NCBI GenBank assembly: GCA_905250025.1
Contig: CAJNOJ010000113.1
Location: forward strand, 246,877-310,876
DNA length: 64,000 nt
Source: Adineta ricciae
Taxonomy: Eukaryota; Rotifera; Eurotatoria; Adinetida; Adinetidae
Direction: 5' to 3'
Positions 23,817 to 36,622 of this stretch are shown piece by piece. Position numbers and translations under genes: made by a program. Position 1 is the first letter of the stretch, and the number at the start of each line of letters is the position of its first letter. A model generated the notes under the pieces. It worked only from the letters and a program-made list of their open reading frames with translations, was not told where the DNA came from and made no database searches.

Positions 23817-24718
23817 TTAATTTCGACGCAATGCTTCCAGACGAGCCTCCAAATCCGCATCCGCAGTCGATACTGCTTGTGCTTGTTGGCCTTGTCCCGG
23901 ATTAGCAACACGACCACCGATAGCGCCATTTTGTGCCGCTGAAAAAGAAGGACCATGCGCAAATCGTTGATAGAATTAGATTCAAAGATTACTTACTTGG
24001 AATTTGATTCGCCATGGTTATATTAAGTTCATTAAGCACTTGGTCGACAAGTTCTTCACTAAAAAAGAAAATCTAATCAACTGAATGTCTGCGATTCAAT
24101 TCAGTTGACATACGTGGCTTCTTCATCATCATCACCTTCAAAAGCGGCATCCATAGCATCATTCATCATTTCCTGTTTGATGTTATTTGCAGTCATGTTT
24201 TGTTCAAACATCTGCATGGTCTTTTGAAAGTCAGCTAACGGCATCTAAATCGATCGAAGATAAACGAATAAGAAGAAGACAAGAACAATTATTGTAAACA
24301 AACCATTCGATTCAATCTTGCTAAAGTTTTGGTTGTTTTAACCATAACACCAGCCATGGTCATTTGGGCATTCATTGACGAAGCTTCAGATTCTAATGTC
24401 GACAATGTGGCGTCCATAGCACCTAGTTTATTGATTTGATTACGTTGATTGACAATGTTTTTTGCATAAGTACGTAGAGCTTTCTATAGTTTCAGATAGA
24501 AAAAGTTAATCGATCAATGGGGAATGTTGAAAAGATGCAATTACCTGTTCGCCTTTGGCAGCTAATTTTCGAATTTCATTTTCATTTCGTGTTTTCTCAT
24601 TGTTCAAACGATTTTTCTCACGCTCAAGCTCACGTCGTGCACGTCGAATCGCTCGTTTGTTTTCCTGCATGATTTCTTTTGGTGTTTTCGTATGAAATAG
24701 TTCTTTCAATCGATCCAT
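23817..24718 (-). CDS. CHMP2: CHMP2, ESCRT-III subunit
   Basis: I chose the ATG at 24718, because MDRLKELFHTKTPKEIMQEN aligns with the family start; the longer upstream frame has no support. About five exons with short introns. The basic helix RRARRELEREKNRLNNEKT, the core SMNAQMTMAGVMVKTTKTLA, then FQKTMQMFEQNM and EELVDQVLNELNITMANQIP, an acidic stretch, and a C-terminal MIM1-like ADADLEARLEALRRN match CHMP2 (Vps2). ESCRT-III filaments sever membrane necks, and MIM1 recruits the Vps4 ATPase. The C-terminus favours CHMP2A while part of the core resembles CHMP2B, so I leave the paralogue open. Confidence 0.88.
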
Positions 24719-25385
24719 ATTGACTTGAAATGCTTGGTAACTAACTTTCAATCAGAAATAAATCTTTTTAGTAATATACGAGAGAAACAGGTAAGTGGGA
24801 AGAAAAATGAGTCAATAACGAAAACAATATGAATGAACAATCATTGAGAAGAGAATGTTCTGTCTGCCTGTCTCTCATATGAATCATTTCAATTTCACTC
24901 GATGAACCAATAACGTACATTAGTATTCAATGATCATCAATTAATTGTATTTTAACCAAAATGAATTGTTGTTTTGGGAAAGTTTGTTTAAAAAGTGGAT
25001 GTTTTCATTTATATTCGACAGATGGCGTTAACTGCCAAGCTATTCCGCACTTGAATGTCATACATATTCAAAATGGAGATCAATATTGACAGAACTAATG
25101 CAAATATTTTCTTTACAGCTATAAATCTTGATGATATGGTATCAAGAAGAGTTAAGTATTATAGATCTATTAAAAATTTTTATTGAATTTTTTACGAAAT
25201 AAGAGCACCATCTCGTATACAAGCACATAAAAACAAAATAGTTGATTTAATTGATCTTTTCTCTTCTGTCCGTATTTTTTTCTTTTTACAAAAACTTAAA
25301 CTGATATGTCTCTACCCTATGATAAGAATAGTAGTAGTAATAATATGAGTAAGAATAGAGCACCGATCATAGACATTGAGTGAGA
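24719..25385. other. Intergenic spacer
   Basis: AT-rich; contains the CHMP2 promoter side and the 3' flank of the synaptotagmin-like gene. No gene seen. Confidence 0.5.
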
Positions 25386-28300
25386 TCATTTATTTTCAGT
25401 AATTGCTGGTCGTAGTGGAAGTTGAAAATGATGTACTCGTGTGGGATCTTGAATAAACTTCTGCCATACTGTTTTTTCTGCTTTTGTAGAATCTGACCAA
25501 GTCACTGGTTTGCCATCGAAATGTCCTTGCGCAAGGTTGAGTCGAACGAAGCCGAACATGAACTTTCGAAAACGTTCTTGAATCCAGATACTGATTTCTA
25601 TGGAGATATTTTTCAGATTATCGCGACGTATACCTTCCCATCGCAAAGGTATCTCCCATTTTGGTGTCGGACCTTTTCGTAGATTAGGCATTTTGCGTTT
25701 CACTTTATCAGGCATTAATAATCTTAGTGAATTCAGTCGGTTATCTCAATTTCGAAATGTGACTGAACTTACCCTTTACAAATCGCCTCGACTTGATGTT
25801 TACCGAAGAAAATCGCTTTACCTTGAACATTGTGTACTTGTATTGTTCCAATATCTTTATTTTTCGAATTTTCGATGAATGTCAATTCAAAAATAATCTC
25901 TGCTGGATCCATTGTTGGTTCGATATCTCGTACTAACTGAATTTTCCAAAAAAATCCTTTTTTATTCAATGAAAATCTTCATGTATGAGAACTTACGTCA
26001 TTCTTTTTCTTTTGAGCGAGTAATTGATGCTCTTGAACAATATCGAGTGTACAATTAGCTAATGGAATATGTATTTCACCAAGAAAATCATTTTGTCCTA
26101 ACGATGACACACTCCACACTGATATCCAAAAGACTCGAGTTTCAAATTCTTGCTTCGTAACATGGTACTAAAATATAAACCATATGAAAGAAGAATGGAC
26201 AATTTGTCTTTCATAACTGCGAATACTTACACGAAATTTTTCATCAAAAACTGGATCAATCGTATTTTTCTTCACGGTAGATTTTCGTTTGCTATTCTTC
26301 GATCGATCGGGTAACAGGTAAACTTTAACAAATCTAAAAACATGATTCCACCTCGAAATATTTTGGTTTCAGTCATTAGAAAGAATTCTTACGGATCAGA
26401 TGATTGGCTCTTTTTTGCCTTGGCCAAGTTTTTGCAATTGAGGATGTAAATATCTAATGCACCTGTTGCTAATGAATACGTTAATTTTGTTTCTATTGTC
26501 CCAGTTATGTCAAGACCATAACGGGCCTTAGTTTCACTTGCCACACTATTCAAACTTAATTGTGAACCCTAAAAGGCAAATATTCGATATCGACCAAATT
26601 CGAAAAAGAACGTATTAATCAAATATTTGGGTTTAGTATTTCGATAACTAAGCGTGTTAGAAAATATCATTCAATCAAGCATTGTTTTCAAACTTACACG
26701 CATGTCCATGCACGAAACAGCACGCTTTTGTAATTTCTAATCAGAGAAAACGCTCACCGCTTTAGGTTTAGTATTAATTACATTCAAAAAATGTTCCTGA
26801 ACAAGTTGGTTGGATGTATGATATTCATATAGTTATAAATTGCGAGCCGTTCAGTTTACTCTCACTTACCAGTTTTGCTTCTTCAAATGTTTTGTCGATG
26901 TCGATGTCGCCATCATCATCGTCGTCGGTGTCAACTGCATTGAGATGTCCGACACTACCGAATGCTTCTGGTTTAGCTGGAGCTTTTGCTGAAGCTACTG
27001 AAACGAGTGTGGTTGTTGATCCTTGGCGTTGACTATTGGCGACCGATTGAGAATCACCTTTCGCCGTCGATTCTAAATGAACGAGAAGCTGAAACATGTA
27101 CAAATCGAATAGAAAAAGTAAACTTAAGAGATTTATTTTATTTAATAAGGGAAAAGAAAGAACAAGGGACAGGGAAAGTTTATTTCATTGTGTTTGATAA
27201 CGTTTCTTGTCCGAAGATCGATGGACAGTGCGTTTCTTAGGAGGATTTGTTACTATTGCTGCCGATGACATATTCGATTCGTCATCTTTATTCGCTGATG
27301 TTAAATGTAGTTTCATCAAAATGTATTTAGTTTTCGATAGTTTGACAGGTGGACTGGTTGTAGTTGGTTTGGTTACACTTGCCACACTTGGCATTTTTAT
27401 CAATGTCGACTGTGCTCCAGCTCCTTTCTCTTTGTCTTGATCGACAATACCATCACTCCATCGTCGACTTAATGGTTCCTTATCAGGTTGTTCTATCTCT
27501 TGACTTGTGACATCGACTTTCGGCTGCCGCGATCGAGTCAAGGCTTCAATACGGTTCAATTCTTTCGAGAATGTATTTACATCAGCATTGTCTTCATCCT
27601 CTTCTTCTTCGCCAATACTATGCAGAGGGTGTTTATCGAGAATCGCCGATGACGGCATGGAATTATCCGTTGGTGATGGCGAAATCTCCATTGGATGAGC
27701 GAAAACTGGTGAATAGGGATCCGAATCGTTTGTTTGTTCATGCACATCATTTAAGCCGGCATAATGGTCGTCAGTATCAATCGTGTACGATTGTCCATGA
27801 GGATCAGTAATGCAAATTGTTGGTGGTAGAGCAAAATAGGATGGACATGATAAATTTAGTTGATGATCCTTAATATGAGACATCTTCTTTCTTATTAACA
27901 AACTCTCATGATCACTTTCGTCACTGGAGTATTCATCATCAAGTGAACTAGCTGATGAATGAGCAAAGAAACGTACAGGTGACGATGATGACATGGACGA
28001 TGCGACGGGTGAAATGTTCTGTTGATCATCTATAGATGCCTTTTGTCGTTCGAGAGTATTCTTTCGTTGAAGTTGTTGTAATTCATCAAAAAGAGGAGTT
28101 GAATAAGTATGCGGCTGCTGTGACGTCTTCTTTGGAGCAATAAATATAGGTGATGGTTTTACGGGTTTTTTTGTTGATGCTCCTGCAGGTTTAGTTTTAT
28201 TATTCGGTTGAAGCAAGTTTGCTGCTGCAGCTTCGTTCTTTATATTTGCTCTACGACGCGCGTAAGAAGCAGGTACGGGTGTCGTTCGTTTCTTCACCGT

Positions 28301-30801
28301 CATTGTTGATTTATCTGATTCGGTCTGATTGGATTGGATTTCATCTTTATTACTCGTCTTATCAGTAGAATTTGACAGATTAGGATTTGCATGACCGTTC
28401 GTTGGAATTGAATCGGCTGGTGGTGGTAAAACATACATGTTCGATGTTTGCGAATGCCACTGCTGGACAGCTTGAGATATACGTGCATTTTTGTACACGT
28501 CGTTTTCATGTTCGCGATGATTATCGGCTAGGGATTGCTGTTTAATTAGAGGATTTCTGGATGATGAATTTACAGAGGGCATTTCTAGAGACGATTGCTT
28601 GGATATCGTAGATTGTTGTCCTTGTTTATGAAACTCATTCATGATCAGAACACATCAGTTCTATTCATTGGTTGATCGAAATATAATGTGATATTTGACG
28701 TAAAGCGTTGTTTTTTCTTCTTCTTGTTTTTTTCGTACGAAAAAAAGACTAATATTGTATATTTTACATGTGGGCTTTTACAATGCGAAAATGTAATTGT
28801 CGTTAACTTAGCAATAGTCGTCCAAGTGTGACCGATTAGTCACATAAAGGACATTATATGCAACTTAATGTGTAGATACTTTTCTTGCCTAACTACTAAT
28901 AGTCAGTATTGCTTTCGTCATCGAAGAGAAAAAAGCTTCTTATTTCTCATTTCATGGCGTCCATCACATTCGGTAGAGTAGGATGATATTTATGTTTTTT
29001 TTTGGTCGCGAATGATGATAATTATAAATCAATAGGATAGGTTACGATTAGTCGTCTGTAAAAGTATTTACGCAGGGACGAGATTCGCTTCATAGATACT
29101 GAGAGAAAAATAAGACGAGAAAGGAAAAAAAGGTATTCCGACGCCGGGAATCGAACCCGGGCCTCCTGCGTGAAAGGCAGAAATCCTAACCACTAGACCA
29201 CGTCGGATACATCTATACGTTGCCTACTTTACCTTGTCTTTTCATCGATGTGGTATCCGCTGTTGTTGGTTCAATTTTCCCTTCATTATTCAACGATGTT
29301 CGTGAAGATGACGTGTTTTTTTTCGAATGAATAGCATCTCGTATGCTTTGAATGGAACTGCCTAAATGTGCTCGGGATACTAGACTATGTTTCGATCCGC
29401 CTAATGAATAAATAGTTATCCGTCAGAATGAAACCAATATCACTGGTAGAAACTTACGTTTATTTGTCGTATTCGATTCACGAATACTTGGTTCTCCTCG
29501 TTCTGATTCACCACCCCATTCGGAGGATGTCACAGATGCACAATCAATGCTAACTTTGTTTCTACCATTGAAATAGTCACGCTCGCTTTGCACTGTCGAC
29601 GATGAGTCAAGTCGTCTAGTTGAGTCTACATCACGTGGTGACTTATCATTGTTATCTATATGGCTGTTAGATGTGGAAACGCGAGCTGCTAGATTGGGTG
29701 AACGAGCAAATACAGAGTCGGTATCATCAGTTGATCCAACATTTAATGCACTCGAATGTGTTTTAGGTAGTTCGTATGATTGTCGATATGTAGGGCGCTT
29801 TTGTACGTTTTGTTTTATAGAATTGAGTTTCTCCTCGTCCGTTGAGGACTGAACAACCATACGGCTAGGTGTACTAGCAGGAATCGGTTGGCTAAATCGA
29901 GTCTGTAATAGTCGCGGACCTCGACTTTCCACTGAATTCGCTGTGCTTTCTGTTTCCGTATCCGAGCTCGATAGTTCATTGATATCTGCAAGAATATCGA
30001 GGAAAAGGGATACCACTCATAGATTTATCGGAATGAAACAAACCTTGCATCGAATTCGACTGTGAAATTGATTGGCGTATGACTTCCGATGCCGTAGTTG
30101 AATCTTTCCGAAGATTACTTCGAAGAGAATAGATCCATTCGCCAGAATAGCTCATCAATTGCCTAAATAGAAACGAACTCTGAATTTTAAATCAAACAAC
30201 TTCCATAGAGATCATATCTACATATCCGACGTGGTCTAGTGGTTAGGATTTCTGCCTTTCACGCAGGAGGCCCGGGTTCGATTCCCGGCGTCGGAATATC
30301 CTTTTTGCTGCAGAATTCTTTACAAATCAGTCAAACTTACATTTGCTTACAACACAATTGGCAAAGCCAACCATTATCATGAACATTGTACATAAGTCGA
30401 CATTGTTTACAAACTTTTGCACCACATTTTGGACACGCATCGCCCGTATTAAATATATAACCGAACGGCGTTTGGCATCGCGCACACACTGACGTCGATG
30501 TTGTCTGAGGTTTTTGTTCGAGATCAGCGACTTCTTTTCTCAGTTGCCTAGGATGGTTCAACAAATCCATTGAATTCAAATGCGTTTTTGCACGTCAAGC
30601 GTATACATACATGAACCGCGCTAAATGTTTGTTTCGTAGGTTTTCATCTCGTAATAGAACGCTCAAAATATGTCGTTTTTCTTCCTCTTTCAAACCAGAA
30701 AGATCAGGTAAGTTGACGAAACCATCACTAATCGAACTTGTTTCAGTTCTCGTCGAACGCGTTGGTGAGGGCATAGTCTTCGCACTGGGATTTCGTGTCA
30801 T
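25386..30801 (-). CDS. SYTL: Synaptotagmin-like protein (Slp/granuphilin type), Rab effector
   Basis: The N-terminus (exon to 30801) has LSGLKEEEKRHILSVLLRDE, then RKEVADLEQK and an FYVE-type zinc finger: CARCQTPFGYIF, CPKCGAKVCKQC and CQLCC, then GEWIYSLRSN. This is the Slp homology domain that binds Rab27/Rab8. A Ser/Thr-rich linker occupies 29459-30000, 29235-29402 and 27185-28642. C2A follows (GTIETKLTYSLATGALDIYI, VKVYLLPDRSKNSKRKS, then FLGEIHIPLANC) and a divergent C2B ending WSDSTKAEKTVWQKF...HHFQLPLRP, which matches Slp4/5 tails. Slps tether secretory vesicles to the plasma membrane. The junction between the 29235 and 28642 exons is unresolved: there is an in-frame TGA just before ATG 28642, so this could be an alternative start or a cryptic acceptor. 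Two tRNA genes lie in its introns. Confidence 0.85.
29137..29207 (-). tRNA. tRNA-Glu(TTC), copy 1
   Basis: Reverse strand begins TCCGACG and ends CGTCGGA (7-bp acceptor stem), with the A box TGGTCTAGTGGTTAGG, anticodon loop CTTTCAC (anticodon TTC) and B box GGTTCGATTCC. A run of seven T follows within 10 bp, a Pol III terminator. It sits in an SYTL intron on the same strand and is identical to copy 2. Confidence 0.97.
30225..30295 (+). tRNA. tRNA-Glu(TTC), copy 2
   Basis: Base-for-base identical to copy 1 over 71 nt, in the opposite orientation about 1 kb away. It lies in the intron of about 170 bp between the zinc-finger exon and the GEWIYSL exon of SYTL, antisense to that gene. A five-T terminator follows. 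Confidence 0.97.
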
Positions 30802-33030
30802 TTTATAAACATTCTAATCAAGTCTAAAAGAAGAACAAAAATCAACGTAAATCAAACATATTTCATTTCTACAAAGAACCTTTTGTATGATAATAAAGAG
30901 AAACAAATCTAGTTAGCAAATATACGAGTAAATCTATTTGTCAACAGAATCACCTAAAGGTGACTATTACACGTGTATGAATGCATGCTAATAATTAGCA
31001 AAAAAAGCATTATGATGTAAATAAAAGAACTTTTTCTACAGAAAAAAAAAGACTAAAGAAAATTATTTTTTATTAGATAATTAATATGAAAGGTTTTCCT
31101 TTCCTTACCTTTCTCTTCGCTCTAAATAAAACTGAAAATTTCCTGGATATATGCTAATAAATGATGATGATATATATATATATATATAGCAAATATACAT
31201 TATCCCGCAAGCTATAATCGTATAGGAATAAGAAACGATGAAGGGAGAGAAAGCGGTAAAGAGAGAAAAAAATATTTTTATGCGTTTTAGATGTATGTCT
31301 GTATGCCTTCTTTCCTCCTTTTTTCTCTTTTTAAGATGAAAGGAATCTGAGTGCCCTCACCCAGAATGTCGCTCTTCCACATTTGACTTATTTTCAAACG
31401 TTTTCATCTAAATTAACATTTACCCAACATAAATTTCTCAAGTTAGTTGTTTCGCGCACGTATACAACATTTCGGTCGAATATACGACTCTAAAACAATA
31501 GGAAAACAAACATACGCATGAATTACTTACCGTAGACATACTTACATGAGAGAAAAAAACGGCATGTGCGGTGATCGATTCGTGAACAGAACAGAAAGTG
31601 AAGGAAAATGCATCATTACCACCCGAACACGACGTAGGGAAGGAAGAAAAACGAAAAACTAACGTAATCACCGTTGATCAGTCAATAGTGATAAAGAAAA
31701 AAGAAAAATATAAGTGACGGTAATGAAGCAAGAAAAGGGACAGTCTGATCGTACATAGACACGCATGCTCATTTGCCGCATTTATCACGAAGAGAAACTT
31801 CTCAAGACATGATATTCAATACAGATCATCATGTTGAAGAATATTTCAAATGAAATAAGATACTTGTCGTTCTGTAGACGAATAAATCCTGATCGATACC
31901 TTCTTAGTTGAACTACATAAGATCATTGACGCACTCTTTTCGTTCGTGAATCACCTTTTAAACTGATAGCGCTATTTTCATCATAATAAGTCAATATGTT
32001 TACATTTTTTTGCCATTCTCTACATTTAACTTATTAATCATTCACATCATATATATTTTATGATTATATTGTTAGAGCAAAAAAATGCGTTTTTCATCCA
32101 ATAAAAATAGTTCTGCTATTAGTTCATCGTTCGATCCTTCCATTCGGCGAACGTCTAAAGAAGGAAAAGCTCTTTGTTGATTATTCTATTCACTGTATAA
32201 TTTCTATTTTGCCAGTCCAACTGCTTTCACTATCTTTCACCAAAAATTAGTACGTAAAACGAATCACCTACCTTTATGCGACTGTTATTCTTTTTTTTGT
32301 TCTCTGGGATTTCTCATTTATTTTTCTAGCAGACATGATGGCTTCGACACATTATTATTAATAGCGATCACTTAGTTGTACCAGTTCCTTTTTCTTCCTC
32401 TGTTCTGTTTCTTCTTGTTACAACTAAGAACGCTGAACTGGAAGAAGAAAAAAAAAACTAAACGTTGTACCTACACACATCTTATTCTCGACGGCTTGTT
32501 TCTCTCGTTTTCTCTTAAACTAAGCAGACCAAACGCATATTTGGCAACTTGTTCGTACGTCAATACACATCATGCACTTTGTCATCCATCGTAGCGTATA
32601 ATCTCTTAGCGGGCATTGAAACAAATGATGATAGTTAGTATATTGTCATCAACCAAACGCATACACGCGAATATATCTTGTGTTGTTAGTTTGTATTTAA
32701 TAAGAATAACAAAAACGATAAACGGAGAAAAATTCCTCTGCTGTTGACATGCGATGATGCAGACAACAACAAATGAAATAGGCTCTGTTAGAAGAAATTA
32801 GACTAAATGAATGTCTTTTTCTCTGATGAAAAAGCTCGAATTGATCAGAACTTGTTTTCATATTCTTGACATTCATCGAAATGGGGATGCTACTTTTCAA
32901 CTGACATTCGATGAGAACAGAAGTCTTTTCAACAACACTTATCTTAGATTATTTTTATAATTACTCCGTTAAAGTTAATTCTTATCGATGAACTATTAAA
33001 GCGCGCACACTCATTAGACAGAAATAGGCT
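30802..33030. other. Long region without supported gene; TA microsatellite
   Basis: About 2.2 kb upstream of SYTL. Very AT-rich, with a (TA)9 tract at 31171-31188 and many poly-A/T runs. Open frames are short and lack domains. It probably holds SYTL 5' UTR and regulatory sequence. Confidence 0.5.
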
Positions 33031-33564
33031 ATGACATGGACAAAAATGATCGTCTTAATCCTCCTGAATCTTTGTCACGTCTTTTAATACGAAAATGACC
33101 GTAAAGAATGCACATGCGAATGTTGTCTAGATGATAGTTTCAATTGTACACCGACATTTCGATCTGCTGTGAATGTCAATCCGTTCTTCGATTGTAACAA
33201 TACAACATGTACGCAAGAATCGTGTTTAACATTTTCCCAATGCTCACTCGTGTTCGGGTACTATCTTGTTTTTTTTCTTTTCATTTCGTTCAACTTTGTC
33301 ATTTGTCTTCTAAAATTAAGAAAGATTATTCCGTCATGTCGAGACCTGTTGAAACTTTCATCATTGTCAAGGAAAATAACATGTCAGTTTTCTATTTATT
33401 CTCTCGTGATTCTCTATTTATAGTCACATTGACAAGCAAATGGACGTATAGAAAGATATTACCTTCGTAAACATGGTCATTTCCCAACAGCGGAAATCAT
33501 TTCTATAACATTGAATTTCTATTCGTTCGATGCTGAACGAGATAATTGGGATGACTTTTTTTGA
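33031..33564 (+). pseudogene. Cys-rich small secreted protein, frame interrupted after the signal peptide
   Basis: ATG at 33031 opens a signal peptide (MTWTKMIVLILLNLCHVF), then an in-frame TAA at 33085-33087; the same frame continues into ECTCECCLDDSFNCTPTF and CTQESCLTFSQC, a dense cysteine domain. Later coding-like pieces, KDYSVMSRPVETFI and RKHGHFPTAEIISITLNF with DAERDNWDDF (ending 33564), need short introns I could not place with confidence. Either the gene is decaying, or a splice site removes the stop. The knottin gene follows about 360 bp downstream. Confidence 0.4.
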
Positions 33565-33927
33565 TTAATGTCTATCGATTTCGAGAAGCAAGTACTAAAC
33601 TCGTTCTCTTCGTCTGGAAAAAAGTGTTTTAGTTGGGAGAGAACAACAATTGTCATCTCGAGAAAAATATTAACATACTCCATAGTCAATACTCTTTGTG
33701 AACGGTCCGACAACATGAGAAGAGCGAGTTTTTCCATGTGCATGTTTCCCGACAATTTATTTAGTAAGTAATCAATCATATTTTAAAGTGTATGTCTAGA
33801 TCTCTTTTGATTCTCGATTAAGATTTCTCTCTTTTCTCGATGACTATACATGCAAGAATGATAAAATGCACGTGAGAGAAAATAGACGCGAATGTAAACA
33901 TCGTCGTCTTTATTCGCACATCAAATC
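33565..33927. other. Spacer upstream of the knottin gene
   Basis: One 66-codon open frame on each strand, neither recognisable. A possible continuation of the broken Cys-rich gene cannot be excluded. Confidence 0.35.
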
Positions 33928-34131
33928 ATGCGCTGGATATTTGTGTTAGCACTTCTTATTTGTTTACTTGGTACATCGCTTGTTTCAAACAAAGATCTGA
34001 ATGTCTTCAGATCAAAACGATTTCTTTTCGAGTCTTCGTGCAAAAAAATGCATCGATCATGTGATTATCATTACGATTGTTGTCCACCCTTACGTTGTAG
34101 TTTCATCGATCGGACGTGTCAACCACGATAA
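33928..34131 (+). CDS. Secreted knottin-type (inhibitor cystine knot) peptide
   Basis: A 67-residue precursor: signal peptide (MRWIFVLALLICLLGTSLVS), a short pro-segment ending in a basic SKR site, then a mature peptide of about 36 residues with six cysteines spaced C-x6-C-x5-C-C-x4-C-x6-C. That is the standard ICK arrangement (three disulphides, 1-4, 2-5, 3-6), found in many animal defence peptides, protease inhibitors, neuropeptide-like factors and venoms. Its role here is unknown and nothing indicates toxicity. Single exon, with a polyadenylation-like AATAAA about 40 bp downstream. Confidence 0.8.
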   Translation: MRWIFVLALLICLLGTSLVSNKDLNVFRSKRFLFESSCKKMHRSCDYHYDCCPPLRCSFIDRTCQPR

Positions 34132-34232
34132 ATGAAGTTTTTTTTGTTGTTGTGAATATCATGTGATTAAGGAAATAAAAGTTGTTCAATTTAATACGAA
34201 AAATTCAATCTTTTATTCAGTAAAATATGAAA

Positions 34233-35092
34233 CTAACGAGTGTCAGTTGTGGTTCTTTCAAATGATTCGACGGGTAGCGGAATTCTTTCACCGCGACAGC
34301 TCTCGACTAAACGAAAATACCGAGTGGGAATACATCCATTTTCGTTACCAGGGGAAAGGATGACATTGTTACTAGATACAAAGAACTTCAAACCATCTAG
34401 AAAAGAAAGTTTCTGTTGCATAATTAAGAAAAAGATTCGAATAAATCTCACCATTCAAAGCTTTCTCCATATCAATATAGATGTATAAATCTGCACTAGC
34501 TCGCATTCCTTGTAAAGAAACAATTTATTAGAGAAATTCTCTTACGAACGACGGATATTACTCACCACTGACCACACCAGCTCCTTTGGGTAATCCTGGT
34601 GCAAAATGAATATGTTTTCGACCCATTTTTGATAAACCCTACGAATATCAGATGAAAATCACTGAGCACCAAGCGAGTCAGTCCTACCTTATTACAGATC
34701 GAAGACCAATGCTTTCTGTAAGTGCCATGTAAAACAGTAGGGAATTCTTGAGGGTCTGTGATTTCTCTCATGTCGATATCTAAATCCTGTATTGAATGTC
34801 CTTGATGTGCACGAATCATTTCTTTTCCGGTGATTTCATCCGTTTTCAGTCCAAAACGTTTCTTCTCATTCTTTTCGACGCATTCATGAAAATCGTCGAT
34901 GGTATATTTGGTAAATGACGGGTGTCGAAGAATATCATCGACAAAAACATAACCGTCAGCTTGAAATTGCAAACCTTCTTTAACTACAGCATGGCGAAGT
35001 AGCCATGACAAAGCTTTGGACAATTCAACAACTTTTCCCATACCAGCGCGAGATCCGCTTCCATAAAATCGCTGAGCATTTCTGGCTGCCAT
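34233..35092 (-). CDS. TRPT1: tRNA 2'-phosphotransferase (KptA/Tpt1)
   Basis: Exons 34688-35092, 34566-34638, 34452-34508 and 34233-34396 make exactly 232 codons. Family motifs are all present: LSKALSWLLRHA, then RAHQGHSI, HGTYRKHW, and GLSKMGRKHIHFAPGLP, carrying the Arg-His-Arg-Arg type catalytic and NAD+ contacts. The enzyme removes the splice-junction 2'-phosphate left by tRNA ligation, transferring it to NAD+. It fits a genome whose tRNA-Tyr gene in this window has an intron. It is 345 bp from DPM1 on the same strand. Confidence 0.95.
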
Positions 35093-35437
35093 TTGAGTTC
35101 AGATGTAAACAGGTAATGTTAAGACTGACTTTTCATATGAAAATGTGACATAAATACAACGATGATGACTAATGATATTACACAACACACATTGGAAAGA
35201 AAGGAAAAGGAAATGACGTCTGTTTTGCATGCAATTCATAGAACGAAAAGCGAAAGTATCTGTCAGTAGTATATGAACGAATTGCGTAACGATTGTCAAT
35301 CGTGTTAGACTAATGACAAGTGAAACAGAACAATATTTAAATAAGTTTATTGGCCAATATGCGTGTTTTTTTATTTAGGGTAAAACAGTAAAATGTTTTT
35401 CATTTTCTTTGCAAGAAAATAAATGACAAGGTTAAAA
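35093..35437. other. Spacer between TRPT1 and DPM1
   Basis: Contains the promoter side of TRPT1 and the 3' flank of DPM1. No gene seen. Confidence 0.5.
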
Positions 35438-36622
<1,185 letters not shown>

